A stretch of DNA of 64,000 bases from assembly GCF_019649055.1 (NCBI RefSeq), contig NW_026570461.1, positions 40,061 to 104,060 on the forward strand. Reading direction: 5' to 3'. Origin of the DNA: Paramacrobiotus metropolitanus (Eukaryota > Tardigrada > Eutardigrada > Parachela > Macrobiotidae). The position numbers and the translations under genes are program-made. Shown in pieces: positions 1 through 11,503 of this stretch (its first letter is position 1; the number at the start of each line of letters is the position of its first letter). A model generated the notes under the pieces. That model searched no databases. It had not been told where the DNA came from and worked only from the letters and a program-made list of their open reading frames with translations.

Positions 1-596
1 CATGCTTCTTCGATTGTGCCATCGATCGTTATAATGATGATAATATCGTCGTTCTTTGTGTCGTTTACTTACTGTAATTACCAGATGTGTTATGTCTTCA
101 GAACTAAATTTGGTAACGACCGCTTTTGCCTGTTGGGTTTTATAACGTAGCTGCGCAGGATACCAATTTCTCCACACCTGGCAGAAGCGGTTTGGGATGA
201 CTGAAACGTTTACCATGTCAAGCATGAGTCTAAAAACGACAGAGCCTTGAATACATGGCAGAGAAAATCTTCTGTTTTTGTGGTTGGTATGATAATGAAA
301 TCGTCCATATACCATTTAAACCCAGGGAACACAAGTTGAGCTGCAAGTACGTACAACTATCATGCACAGCGTTGAACATCGTTAGCTATAGACTCGTACA
401 CACCTCCCTGTCTCCCAGTTACACGCGAACCCTGAAACGACGCAGTGCAAGCTCTGAATTATCGATCCAAAAACCCTTGCGCTGCACCGTTTTCACGAGC
501 TTCGATCATGCTGGCACTGGAATCCAGCTCGATCGACAGACGGCCATACATTCAGCGTGAAGATGGTGTGCACGCGCGAAAAAGTTTTTTTCAATA
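1..596. other. No supported gene
   Basis: Nothing in this stretch carries a recognisable domain or a convincing splice pattern. A 101-codon open frame at 255-560 has no family signature and no likely partner exon, so I do not call it. The stretch probably holds the upstream region of the FMRP-like gene that starts at 597. Confidence 0.4.
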
Positions 597-1664
597 ATGT
601 GCTTAAGCAACACGTCGAATATGACGCTTAATAAGCCGTACTACTCGCGTTCATACGTCAAATTCACAGTGGACGTGGTGCGAGATGACGTGATACAGCG
701 GGGATATGTTACTGATATTACTGACGATGGACTTGTCATCGACTTCGTTCATGACGGTCCCTCATCAGCGGAACTGGTGGAATTTTCCTGCATCCATATA
801 TTGCCACCCCAAAGGTATGGCGCCCATCGTTATCTTAAGCCACTCCAAGAGAACTCCGAGGTGGAGGTGTTAATTCGAGACATAATGTAAGTGACTGAGA
901 GTTTTCTCGTTATGTCCTGTAATTCTTATCCTGCGGATTGCCGTATAATAATGGTCGCAATTTCCACTGGTAGAGGCCAGCCGCTGACCTGGAGAAAAGC
1001 CACCTTCGTGGCACTGGTGCCGGATTACGGTAACCAGCTAGTGGACAAGAAGGGTGAACAGTTTGCCTTGGTCCGACTGCCATCCTGGAATCCGTTCTCT
1101 TTGACGGTTGTTGTTAATATGTTTCCGCCAGTGGTAGCCAGCGATATACGTATCCGTCAGAAGCGATTCTGGAAGACAGTCACACCGAGAACATTCTACA
1201 AGGTGACCGTGTCGTACACATCATGCCACAAAGCCGAGTGTCCGTTCCCACGGTCTCCCCTTCTGTATTATCTGAAACAGCTGGACGCTTGTATGACGTT
1301 GGTCTGGCTGGATTTGACGGGCACGCTTATCATATCTGCGGACGATATCGGTGTCACCGTTCTTTGCCGCCAGAAAGCTAAACGACTACCCAACAAATTT
1401 CATCGACTGGTTTTTCACTTATACGACAAGTTTACGGAGCTGTATTATAGATACGGTTTGTCTGAGTTTTCAGTGTTTTCTTGGGTAGGGGATAGAAGGT
1501 GGCAGTGGCAACTGCCATCTTTTATCCCCTGCCGTTTTCTTGTTCTGGCAACAAAGCTTTGCTGCAGTCAGTTACTCGTACATGCATTAAGTAGAAGTAT
1601 CGTGTTTCACCAATTTATGTCCACTCCGCCCCCGCTCATATTTAATTCGCCCCCCCCCCCATAA
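597..1664 (+). CDS. FMRP-like tandem Agenet (Tudor) protein, two exons
   Basis: Exon 1 is 597-886 and exon 2 starts at 974. The donor is GTAAGT at 887 and the acceptor is CCACTGGTAG. The 87-base intron is a multiple of three but has a stop (TAA 888-890), which is why the frame looks split. The joined protein starts MCLSNTSNM and resembles the N-terminal tandem Agenet region of FMRP/FXR proteins. Module 1 has YVTDITDDGLVIDF, a PP-Y segment (ILPPQRYG) and the linker ENSEVEVLIRD. Module 2 has WRKATFVALVPDYGNQ. In the known family this region binds methyl-lysine and protein partners. No KH or RGG domain is seen downstream. The C-terminal part (CHKAECPFPRSPLL onward) is unrecognised. A 51-bp element at 1483-1533 plus its 8-bp target duplication shifts the frame; without it the ORF would end at TAG 1592-1594. 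Family assignment is moderately sure; function is inferred. Confidence 0.6.
1483..1533. mobile_element. 51-bp palindromic hAT-type miniature element
   Basis: The insert begins GGGTAGGGGATAGAAGG and ends ATCTTTTATCCCCTGCC, so its two ends are inverted copies. It is flanked by the direct repeat GTTTTCTT at 1475-1482 and 1534-1541. An 8-bp target duplication is typical of hAT transposons. The same end sequence closes the 1.57-kb element at 35267-36832, so this is a minimal deletion relative of it. Confidence 0.82.
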
Positions 1665-3827
1665 AGCAGTCCTCTGTAGGTCTTGTTATCATAAGGGTAC
1701 CTCTTTGACAAATTGATTCACCCCGCAACAGAGTTTCCGCCCAAGCCGCTTACGAAAAAATACCAATTGCGGGAAACTAATTAGTAAAATAGTGGTGATC
1801 GCAATCACTGAACATACCAAAATCTTGATCACCTTGCATGAACAACTCCAGTTATTTCATAAAATAGTCCAGCAGTTCTACTTTATGGTTATTCATAAAA
1901 GGCAATCGTAAGTTTTGGAGCCTTTTCTAAATTTTTGTCTTGAAAATAGGGGGTACCATTCGTATGGAGACATGGTTCCGAAAAACGTTCCAAAAATTAC
2001 TGTTCTTTCCCAGATGGCTGGCATCGAAACTATACGTGCCCGGTACGTCAAATTTTCGCTATATGTAGACATTTTATTCATACCCTATTGGTTTCTGAAC
2101 GTAAAATAGGGTAACCCAGGTAATGGTTTTGCTGGATGATTTCATCTGATTTTTCCTGCGGAAATTTTCTAAGCTGTTTTTGGAAGAATTTGCATAGCGA
2201 CAAACACGGGAACGTAATGTGCAAAGACTAGTGGAAGCACAGCCTGGTTTTGCACTGAACATCGAGTGACTGATGGTGGTAGTGGTCACCAAAAAGAAAC
2301 AAATTAATGCTGTTTTATCTGTACCTTGCAAAAAATTTGCAGAGGCCCTAATTTTTAAAAGCAGATCTCAGGATCATGATGCGTTTGCAACATTAAATAC
2401 TCTTCCGGATGTTATCATGTTGGAGGCGCTGCAAAGCCTGGACAGGATAGGACATGGGGAACTAGAACGGTAAGGGTAGAATCATTGGTAACACTGAAAA
2501 GTGCTAAGCTACTAAAAACGTGATAGAAATCTCAATGATACTACGTCATACAACGCTGGTTAACGTAATATCAAGGGTAGAAATGTTAGCATGGTACCGT
2601 ATACAGATATTACATATATCCTGACTCCCAGCTAAATAAACATGCAGTGGTCACGCGACATTTTGTTTCGCAGAGGACAGCTATTGGTATGAATGTTGTT
2701 TGTATACATTTCGCCGCAAGGGCAGCTTGCCGCGCGAAGTTTCTTCGCGGGACATTTATTGGGCATGACATCACGCCGCGAGACAATTCGTCGCCAAGCC
2801 GTTCTGAAGCCGAGACTTTTCGCCATGATCGTTGTTTCAACGAAAAGCCTTTTTTAGCAGGCTTATTAGCACCTAAATAAAAATTCAGGAACCCAACAGA
2901 AAGTAACTAAGAAAAAAAATCGAGGAAACCAAGAAAGTATGAAGGCTGAGAACCAAAAGAAAAACCTAGGAAACCTAAGAATAACCTAAAACTAACCTAA
3001 GAATACCCAAAGAAACCTAAGAAAACCAAAGTAAGCATATCAAAAATCCCGCAAAAATTCAGCGTATCGAATTATTTTGCGTCAAAGTGTCCGCGACCTG
3101 ACGTCCTGCATCAAAATGTAGCAAAGTTAAAATGTCTCAATGCAAATTGTCCTAACCGAAGTGTGTCGGCGTCATAACGCCCACGCGGCGAAATCGTGCG
3201 TCAAATTTAATTGCGGCGAAATGCCACACTCTCAGATATCCGGATGCGGTCCGAGTAGAATCGTGTACGTAGTGACTTTGCCGACCAATCGAAAAAAATG
3301 AGAAAGCAGGTGGATCGAGTGCAGCTGATAAACTTGCACTGGCCAAGAAGGGTGTTGTTCACAGTACGTTTTCGACAAGCCAGGTGTAGGAATAAATAAG
3401 TGAACTTAAAGGGTAGTCGGTTGAACTAATTTTTCGAAGTAGTTCAATAGTGGTCTAAAATGCATTGTTGATTTGAAACGGGGAAAATCCCCGGACGGAT
3501 GAATCGTCTGCACAGGACGCCTTCGCACTTCTGCCGGCAAAACTTTTCGCGGTCGAAAAAAAACATGGACAGTAAATTTTTTTGGAAGTTTAAAAAAAAG
3601 TAAATCCAACGTGTTTGGCGCTATTGTCGAAATTGGGAAGGATCCGGATGATGTGTTTCACCTGGACGATTTTATCGGAGCATACAGTATACTGAAAGCG
3701 GAAGTTGTGCTGTACTATATATTTTTTAGACCGGCGGAAATTTTGCCGGCATTCTGCAGAGAAATCATTGGCACCGTTTGCATATTGCAGGGTCTGTCAA
3801 AGATGGCATAGACTTCAATCAAGCGCT
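1665..3827. other. Intergenic, low-complexity tract, no supported gene
   Basis: No gene is supported here. Bases 2880-3035 form an A-rich tract with repeated AACCTAAGAA-like words. Bases 3060-3200 have irregular GTCAAAATGT-like words. A related tract in the opposite orientation occurs near 56222-56330. Open frames here are short and lack family features. Confidence 0.4.
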
Positions 3828-4184
3828 ATGGCAAAAACGGTTGTCTTGCTGGAAGCCCCGGACCGCCAACACAATCAGGCCGTTTACTTAGCGAAAGCGC
3901 TGCTTAAGTTCACGGCTATATCGACACGAAGCCTGCTGCTGATGCAGTTCTCTGCTAGCCACAGCTACACGACCATTCGGTTAATAAAAGAGATGCACTT
4001 GGAGTTGGAGTTGTACGCGTCTTTCCGCAGTACAGATCTAGTAGATTATCGCAGTTATCTCTGCGATCTGGAGGACGAGCTGGCGCTGTACCCCGCAGTC
4101 AATAATCTCCACATTTCCTGCTACATGAATTCAAGCAGCGCGAAACGACTTGTGTTAGGTACAAGCCTGTTTCAAAACGGCTGA
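3828..4184 (+). CDS. Small uncharacterised ORF (118 aa)
   Basis: The frame starts at ATG 3828 (MAKTVVLLEAPDRQHNQ) and ends at a TGA before 4185. I recognise no domain and see no signal peptide or membrane segment. It has a mixed helical composition, with charged stretches such as CDLEDELALYPAVNN. It faces the same way as the ORF at 4401, and the two share a loose pattern: a short hydrophobic helix (QAVYLAKALLKFTAI versus TVTGIARVLDALNLRCSI) and a later acidic helix. They may be diverged tandem copies. The start could lie in an upstream exon, since the frame stays open to 3705. Low confidence that it is a complete gene. Confidence 0.3.
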   Translation: MAKTVVLLEAPDRQHNQAVYLAKALLKFTAISTRSLLLMQFSASHSYTTIRLIKEMHLELELYASFRSTDLVDYRSYLCDLEDELALYPAVNNLHISCYMNSSSAKRLVLGTSLFQNG

Positions 4185-4400
4185 CCGCTATAAGCGGCTA
4201 GCGCAGAAGCGTTGCACACTTAACGTTTTTCAATAAAATCGGTAAAGCTCGGTTGCGTATGGTAGTTTTTATTATTAGACAATTGTATCGCATCCGATTT
4301 TATTACCATAGTTGGAAATAAAATGTCAGCTAATAAAACAAGGAAAGTGGACTCGGTTTTTGCGGGATATTGATGTTAAACGGTTGTCCTAGAACTCATA

Positions 4401-4829
4401 ATGGCAGCGCCGCACGAAATAAAATATCTGCTGAACCTTCTGGGCGGCAACTGGACGTTCTGCTGCACCACGAAAACCATGAATGATACAGTTACGGGAA
4501 TTGCACGTGTGCTGGATGCGCTGAACCTCCGCTGTTCTATACACGGCAAGCTGTCGGATGCCGTCGATTGTCCGCACCGTTGGCGATGGGAAGAAGGCGA
4601 GCGACTGAAAGCTGACCTGCAGCGCTGGCCTGTAAGTTCAGCAGCGTTGGATGCCATAACGAGGGTATCAGAGGATTATTATCCACCAAGCAGCGAGATT
4701 TCATATTGTCAAATAACGGGATTTCGACCGGATATTTTAAGAGTGCTGATCCGGAAGCCCTGTATGGTTGGAGAAGAATACTTCAGTTCCTGCGGCGTTC
4801 AGAGTTGGCTTCGATTTACGGGTACTTGA
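4401..4829 (+). CDS. Uncharacterised ORF (142 aa)
   Basis: The frame starts at ATG 4401 (MAAPHEIKYLLNLLGGNW) and runs to a TGA at 4827-4829. The composition looks coding: balanced residues, several Trp and Cys, and the motif CPHRWRWEEGERLKADLQ. No family was recognised, and no signal peptide or membrane segment is seen. It lies 216 bases after the related-looking ORF at 3828-4184. It may be a single-exon gene or one exon of a longer gene. The segment GFRPDILRVLIRKP near the end is basic. Confidence 0.38.
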   Translation: MAAPHEIKYLLNLLGGNWTFCCTTKTMNDTVTGIARVLDALNLRCSIHGKLSDAVDCPHRWRWEEGERLKADLQRWPVSSAALDAITRVSEDYYPPSSEISYCQITGFRPDILRVLIRKPCMVGEEYFSSCGVQSWLRFTGT

Positions 4830-6479
4830 TTTTCTAACTCTTATTCGAAGATGGATATAGATAGAGTTTACTTTACCATTTGACTGTCTGCTAGTCAACA
4901 AGGGAAATAAATAGTTTTGAATTGTCTGTTAATCTTATTATTAAATTACGCATTCATGCGCGTTCACCGCGCGAGTTTGTTACGCCGAAATTAACCTCAT
5001 TTCAAAGAACTTCCTTTATTTCAATAGGCAAATGCTTATTTCATTAAAACCTGCTCCGATGTCTGAATGAAATAGAGGTTAAATCAATGGCCTTCGTTTC
5101 GGTCAGATTTTGGCTAACTGAAATACGATTACCAGAACAAAATCTCGGTTATGTTACTGTTCGGCAGCAAGGGCATGGGCCGGCGCACGCATGCTCCAGT
5201 TGCGTCGGTGCCGGACAACATCAAATTTTGACCTTCTTGCTCCAACATCGCGGTTGTTTCCGATATCGATATTAAGGGGGACTAATTTATAATAATTACA
5301 TAAAAGTCCTTCACTTTCAACTAAACTGCTAATTGTACGATCATAGTTACGCCATAAGTGAAAGTGCTATCAGATAGCATATTTTTTCCCTTATCGCATC
5401 CACTACACCAAAATTTAAAATGGTGCATTTTAAACTTTAAAATTTAAAAAGTTGAAAAACATACATTTTAATATACTTGTTTTACAAACAGTACCTGATC
5501 ATGCCAAAAATGGCCTCAACTGGTATAGCATACTATGCTCCAAAATGGTAAGAAACGGATTTCGGCGACCACAAACAGATGATTTTAAACTGAATTTTAA
5601 AGTGTTCGTAGGTACCAATTTCATCACTTTACCGACCTAACAGCACCCTTTTACAAAATCATGAAAGAGGTCGCCAAAATCCAATCTCTTACGTTTTTAG
5701 AGGAAAGAATTGGCTACAAAACAGTGTATAGCGTTTCTAGGTTGTTAATGTTCTGTGAGAGGAGTACAATAAAAAAGGTAAAAAACTGCACTTTTCAAAA
5801 GAAGCATGTACGTAAAGTGTTTGGCTGTCTATCGATACTGGATCGCGAAGGCTGAACTAAATAGCAGCGCATACAGTCACTTGCTCTTTGTCCAGTGCCT
5901 GTAGTGTCCAGTGTCTGCGTCTTTCAGCCCGCAGTGTCCAGACAGGACCAGACCGACGGCTGACAATGGAAAGCCTCCATCGCTTGTGTGACTGCTCGAT
6001 AGGAAACAGACAAACAATCAATCGCGCGCTGTTAAATTATCAGCTGCGCCAATTGTAACGTTTTATGACAGCCTTCGCATAAAAATGCATAAGAATTGAA
6101 CGACTCATCCGTTTTCCGATATCTTACATGTTTCAAGTAGAGAAATGTTTGTTTTACAAGGATAAAGACAATTCAGAAAATCGGTAATTTATAAAATCGG
6201 GTTCCTGCTATAAATTATTCCCCCTTAAGTAAAATGTAAATGACGTTTGTAGACACTTGCTTTATGCATTTTGTAGACGCTCTCTTAGCCGCTAACGAAA
6301 TAATTCGAGTATGCAAGATTCCTAGTAAAATCTGATAACAAAACATCAAAACTGCAGAACAATGTGGAATTTATATTGCTCACCAAATGTTGTACGAGTA
6401 CAACGCTACAATGCATAGGATATTGCATACGTGGATATAAATAGTATGAACTTATGAAGGCGCTCAAAAACTACAAATG
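4830..6479. other. Intergenic, no supported gene
   Basis: This AT-rich DNA has no domain-bearing frame. Bases 5880-5960 repeat the word GTGTCCAG several times. The right part is the 3' flank of the minus-strand Ig gene, whose stop codon is at 6480-6482. Confidence 0.4.
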
Positions 6480-7858
6480 TCAGCGCTTCTGCTTGTCCAG
6501 TGGATCCACCGTCTTCCATTCGTACTCGTAATCGAAATCCATCTTGTCCACTTCCGACGTGGGCATTGTCGCTGCGGTGTTGACGGAATCCGTATTGACC
6601 GGACCACTGGCACCTGAACGCAAAAAAATCCATTAAGGGGCGCTCAGTAAGTTGTGCCGCTTGTACAAATCATGGTTACGTAAATCTATTTGAAAGACAT
6701 AAATCAGCAGCCCATTGCCATACTGGACTACCAAAATGGTATTTTCAAATGTCGTTTAATCAGTACAAAAATACTGCGACGATATGTCATTATAATCAGT
6801 ACGAAATTACTGTGAGGAAATACTAATTACCGCACTATACCGCTACTGACCTTTCGGCAAAACGGTTACGTGGTACGCTGGTCCAAGCCGCAATATGCAA
6901 CCTGTTGAGTCCGCGACGTTGTGCCGACACTGACCGAGATACACACAGCCGTACACGCCCGCGTCAGTCGACTGGGTGGCTCGAATCAACAACTCTCCAG
7001 GAGCCGACAAACCGTCAACCGCAACATTGTGACCCGTTGTTACTATTAGTCGTTTCCCCGCCCGCAAATACTGTTCAGCCAGGTTCTGGGTGTCTTTACT
7101 CCAAAAGTACGTGCTCCACTCCCGCACCACATTGTAGCCGGCGTCGAGGCGGTAACCGTCGGCGGCATCTTCCAGCGGGCTGCACTGCAGTTTAACCAGT
7201 TCACCCTCTTTAACGTATATCTTCTCTGCCGATGCCCAGTGATCTGTTGCTGCAAAACTCACAGTCTGTTAGAACTCGTACATTTAGGCAGTAAACCTGC
7301 CATTATAAACTAAACTGAAGGTTGAATCCTGTAAATTTATCAGTTAACGAACGGCGGCCCTTTTGTCGCTTGCACAATATTATAGTTAAGCGGAAAACAT
7401 CGTAAAATCAAGCTCATTAATTAAGTTCTCTTTTCGCCGTTACCGTTGGAAACGGCGGGAATGAAGCAGTGAACGAGGTACTTCTCGTAATCGAAGCAGT
7501 CGTAAGGTAACTTTGCACAGTAATCGTTCCAGCACTGCACTACGGCGTTGTTATCGGACTCTTGTTCCCATGGCGGAAGCGCTGCTGGAACAGGCAACGC
7601 CAGCACACTCGGCGGACCACGCAGCGTCCATGGAACGAAGATTACAAACAAGCAGGATAATAACGAACACACCATCGTCAGTACTTGTACAGCTATAGTT
7701 CTATTCTGCAAGATTCTGTATCGGTGCTCTGCAGTAATTCGTAACTGGGATATTTCTCGACACGTCAATGTCGTCAAATATATCAACGCAGTTCTAATGC
7801 AGAGCAGAGTTAATACAATAGCGGACGCCACAAGTGATGCCGGTAGTACCCAATCCAT
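6480..7858 (-). CDS. Two-hydrophobic-segment Ig-domain membrane protein, three exons
   Basis: Exons read on the minus strand are 7858-7444, 7249-6851 and 6613-6480, all joined at phase 1 (donors GTAACG and GTCAGT). The total is 948 bases and 315 residues. The chosen start is MDWVLPASL; the upstream frame has no ATG. Exon 1 encodes hydrophobic segments at residues 3-27 and about 55-77, then a Cys-rich stretch (CWNDYCAKLPYDCFDYEKY). Exon 2 is an Ig domain: GELVKLQC supplies the B-strand Cys, YFWSK the core Trp, and DAGVYGCVY the F-strand motif. Exon 3 is a short acidic/aromatic tail (MDFDYEYEWKTVDPLDKQKR). The tail resembles those of the genes at 8.7-22 kb. Likely a cell-surface protein; the first segment may be a signal peptide. 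Damaged copies of exon 1 lie at 48.4 and 63.1 kb. Ligand and function are unknown. Confidence 0.68.
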
Positions 7859-8688
7859 GGAAGAATGCTTGAATTCAGGGAGAACATGCGACGCATGAAA
7901 GGCAAGGCAGCGAATAGAAACCACTCTGTTGCGACGTGCTGCGTTCGATTTTTACAATTGTTGCTTGCTGTTCATCTTCTTTACTTTACTTTTCGAATCT
8001 ATGAAGACGTTGGGTGGGAGCACACAATGAAAGGAATGTGGCTGTGCGCCAGGACAGCAAGACAATGGTTGTGGACTGGTGTGAATTCGAATGGAGTCGT
8101 CTGGTTCTGTAGACTCTAAAATTTGCCGTTGATGTGAAGCTATCTTAAACGGAATTAGATAAATAACATGTCCGCATAATATGTTAACCCGGGTAGATCA
8201 TTAATCTGCGCATACGCGTTTGATTATTACCATTTGAATGCCCGTTGTAATATGCAACGCTTCATAAATTGATAGAGCGTACGCGAATATATGGGATTAT
8301 GCAAATAGTTTGTAGCTGACTTTGTACAGCCATCGGGAACGACCATAATATTATCTGACTGAAAACGAACGAATAGAGTAACGATATTACAGATACATGA
8401 CAAAAATGTTTAATTATACCGTGCATGGATCGACTAGAGTATTCATTATTTTAAAGAATGAGTTATAAGTTTAGTCCGTTCTCCGTAGAGATTAATTATG
8501 CCACGCAGCCACAGTACTTTAGCAGCTATCGTAAGTGTGCATGTCCACGTCTCACAATTCATATTTAATCAGATTATGTATCTGTATCATATGAGAATTA
8601 AATGGAGACCAATCCGTTATCCAGTTATCTACACAGCAGTTATCCACACAGCAACAGGTGGTTGGGAAACCGGAAGTGTGGCTCCAGA
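7859..8688. other. Intergenic spacer between two minus-strand genes
   Basis: This is the upstream region of the Ig membrane gene and the 3' flank of the next gene. No domain-bearing frame, RNA gene or clear repeat is seen. Confidence 0.4.
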
Positions 8689-11503
8689 TCAGACCGCGTG
8701 CTTGCGTTTGCGCTTGAATGGCGGACAGGGACAGTTGCCGGTGCAGGCCGGACACTCGGGCGGGTACATGGTGTGGCGGCGCTGATCCGATGGCACCCAG
8801 TCGAACTCGGTAACCTGCTCTGCATCTTCCGCTTCTGACGTCGGCGTTGCCGGCGCGATGGTTGCCATCAGGTTCCCCGCGGATGTCGGCAAAAGCGGTG
8901 AACCGGCATCAGTGGCTGTAGAGGAGTGGATAAAGCCTGATTGTTTTTCACCTACACAAATTGAGCAATCACAGGTAAGAAGGCAGATTATTCACGCTAT
9001 TACGCTGCCTCATAGTTCTGCTATAGTAATATGCAGAGCAGAAAAATTATACAAATTCCGCATCTAAACTTTGGCTGGCTATGGAAGACAAGATGTATCC
9101 TTGAAAGTACAGAAAGCTGCCTACAGAAGCTTTCGTAGTTAGTAGCTGATGACACAGTACAAAGCTGTGGTAGAGAAAATTATTTTTGAAATCAGTACAG
9201 ATATGATTACCTATTTCGTGCAGTTTTCGCGCCACCGCAGCCGCCCGTTCGGTCTCCCCTCCAGGGGCTTTTTTGGCTATCTCTTCGTCTTGGTCGAATC
9301 CTTCATCTTGTTTGTCACCTGTCAGCTCTCGACTACGACCCGCCATAGTTGTCTCCACCGCCTGAGGGACGGTGGTCAGTGATCGAAGCGTGGTCAAAAC
9401 AGCTGCAGTCTTGCCAGCAGCCGTCGTTGTCGTCTCTGGGATGATGTCCACGTCATCCTTATTGTAAGTTACGGATTTTGCTGGGAAGACGAAATAATCA
9501 CGTTTAAAAAATGGTAAACAATTGAAAAAAACAAAAAGCTGAAATACAGAAATTGACTAGAAAAACTGGTTTCCTTGAAAAAAATTTTTAAAAAAAGAAA
9601 ACATAAACAGATGTCTATCGCACTCTTGATGCAAATAAAAATAATCATTGTACAACCGTTTTTCATAGTACACTCTAGAACCGTTTTTCATAGTACACTC
9701 TAGAATAGAACAGAATAGTACGAGAACGTAGAATAGTACTTGCTTGTTATCAGCGAGAGTGAACCGGTGTTGTTGATATCTTCCACCGTGCTCGAGTAAT
9801 CCACAGCGGTATCGTTCGATAACTTCGATGGTGTGAATGGCAGTATCGTTTCTGGTTCAAGTAGCAGATTTGTGGTTGTGTCTGTACTGGTCGTCAAGGT
9901 GGTACTAATGACGGTAGGCGTTGAGTCCAGGCTGGCTTCAGCTAAAGTTAAAGAGCTGCAAAATTAAATTCCGTCAAAACTTTGTAACTAACGAACTACT
10001 GCATACCTCGAGAAAAAGCGCTAAACGCTGTTGCCGCCAACGTGATGCGCGCTGCTGAATTCGTAGCGACAGATGCAGCCGATGCCGTTGTTAGCTGCGT
10101 AGTGGATTCCTTAGCAATTGTTCTCTGCGTTGCTGTAAAAAAATTTTAAAAAAATGTTTACAGCAAATGTACTGATTGTGTAATATTTAAATATTAACAT
10201 TATTATCTCAAATATGTTGGTCTGTTTATCAGAAATACTGTACAATTTGACAAATCAGAATATAAGATAAGTCATCTGCCTGCGCAAAAATTAAATTTTC
10301 TGACAAAATGAAGGCGCGTCAACGAAACTGCAATTCGTAGAACTGAAGGAACAGTAATAAATTAGAAAAACTGAAATAAATGGAAGAATTTTTAAAACGA
10401 TGGTAAACGGTGCAACCTACCGGTGGATGGTGACACGAGAAGCCGGAATCTGCCACCTGGGCGATAATGGCAGAAACCGTTGTACTCGGACTGGTACACG
10501 CATTCGGCGATATAAGTGCACGCATAGACGCCTGCATCAGCCGGTGACACGTTCTGGAAAACGATGGTCTCACCCGCGACGCAGGTGGCGACACGGTCGC
10601 TGCACGACCGATGCACGACGCGGTCGTCTTTGGTCCAGATGTTGGTGGCGCTGGGGATTTGGCGCGTCCAGCGATGGGACCGGGCTACCGGTCGGGGCGG
10701 CGGCGCTGCGTAGCGGTATTTCTGCTGACCGCCCAACGGCTGGCAGTTGCTGGACAGATAACTGTTCTCCACTACCTTCGTAGTTGCAATATCTTCCTGT
10801 GATCGATCTGGAACATTATTCTCTTAATTTATTTAATGCCCAGACTAATCGATTTACTAATTTTTAAAAAAAAGCTGTTAACAGCTGCTTTAGCAGCTGC
10901 TTAATATCGTAGTACGTTGTATATGCACATTAGCCAACTAAACCAGTACGAGGCAAGCGGCAACTCTTTCCCATCGCTTTAGTAAATTTTATCACTTTCC
11001 CCGCTGCATCTTTCCGTGTGCAGGCGCTCACGTGATACTTGATTTCAGCCGTTTCACGTCTAAACCGCCTTGCAGCTATAGTTGATTACGCAGACTGATA
11101 AAGAATATAGCGAAGAGGACGGCAGGTGAGATTTTATCGCCGGCTAAGTAAGCGCTGATTAGAATGGTGAATAGATACGATATCACGTGAGCGCCTGCAC
11201 ACGGGTAAGATGCAGCGGGGAAAGTGATAAAATTTACTAAAGCGATGGGAAAGAGTTGCCGCTTGCCTCGTACTTAGGAAACTTGGAAAATTAATCGTAT
11301 TCATGCTCAGACGCTACTAGTAAAAGAATCGCACCTTGGGAAACTCGTTCGGCGAAGCAGTACATTCCGTTAAGCCACGGATTGACGGTGTGACGCGTGT
11401 CCCAGTGAAAATCGGGACAGAGCAAAACCGCAGGCAGCTGTCGTGGGCAACATTGAACCAGCGCAAACAGAAACATGAGAATGTTTTGGTACAACCAGCG
11501 CAT
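8689..11503 (-). CDS. Secreted Ig + Ser/Thr-rich stalk protein, six exons
   Basis: Exons read on the minus strand are 11503-11335, 10807-10421, 10132-10007, 9941-9744, 9480-9211 and 8951-8689. All junctions are phase 1. The total is 1413 bases and 470 residues. Exon 1 starts MRWLYQNILMFLFALVQCC, a clear signal peptide. Exon 2 is an Ig domain with the F-strand motif ADAGVYACTY and a core Trp in TNIWTKDD. Exons 3 to 5 are Thr/Ser/Ala-rich and mucin-like (TTSTDTTTN; PETTTTAAGKT). Exon 6 ends with a Cys/Pro motif (PPECPACTGNCPCPP) and basic KRKRK. Exon 4 appears to use a GC donor (GCAAGT). No transmembrane segment is seen, so it may be secreted or anchored by other means. It lies head-to-head with its paralog at 12870, suggesting shared upstream control (inference). 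Function unknown. Confidence 0.68.
9654..9703. repeat. Perfect 25-bp tandem duplication
   Basis: The unit beginning AACCGTTTTTCATAGTACAC occurs twice without a gap, at 9654-9678 and 9679-9703. It lies in the intron between exons 4 and 5 of the minus-strand Ig/stalk gene. It is probably a recent slippage duplication. Confidence 0.85.
10945..11274. mobile_element. Foldback (MITE-like) element with about 94-bp inverted arms
   Basis: The left arm is 10945-11038 (starts AGTACGAGGCAAGCGGCAAC) and the right arm is 11181-11274. They are near-perfect inverted copies, with differences only around CCGTGTG/CACGGGT and at the inner edge. The spacer is about 142 bases. The element sits in intron 1 of the minus-strand Ig/stalk gene. 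I could not find a convincing target duplication, so the superfamily is unknown. As RNA it would fold into a long hairpin. Confidence 0.75.

Noticed and set aside
255-560. 101-codon open frame
   Set aside because: No domain, no splice partner and no composition signal; it could be chance.
3406-3811. Opposite-strand FFRP...LP-like peptides (3406-3609 minus, 3611-3811 plus)
   Set aside because: They come from a short inverted DNA similarity of about 25 bases around TTTTGCCGGCA, not from related genes.
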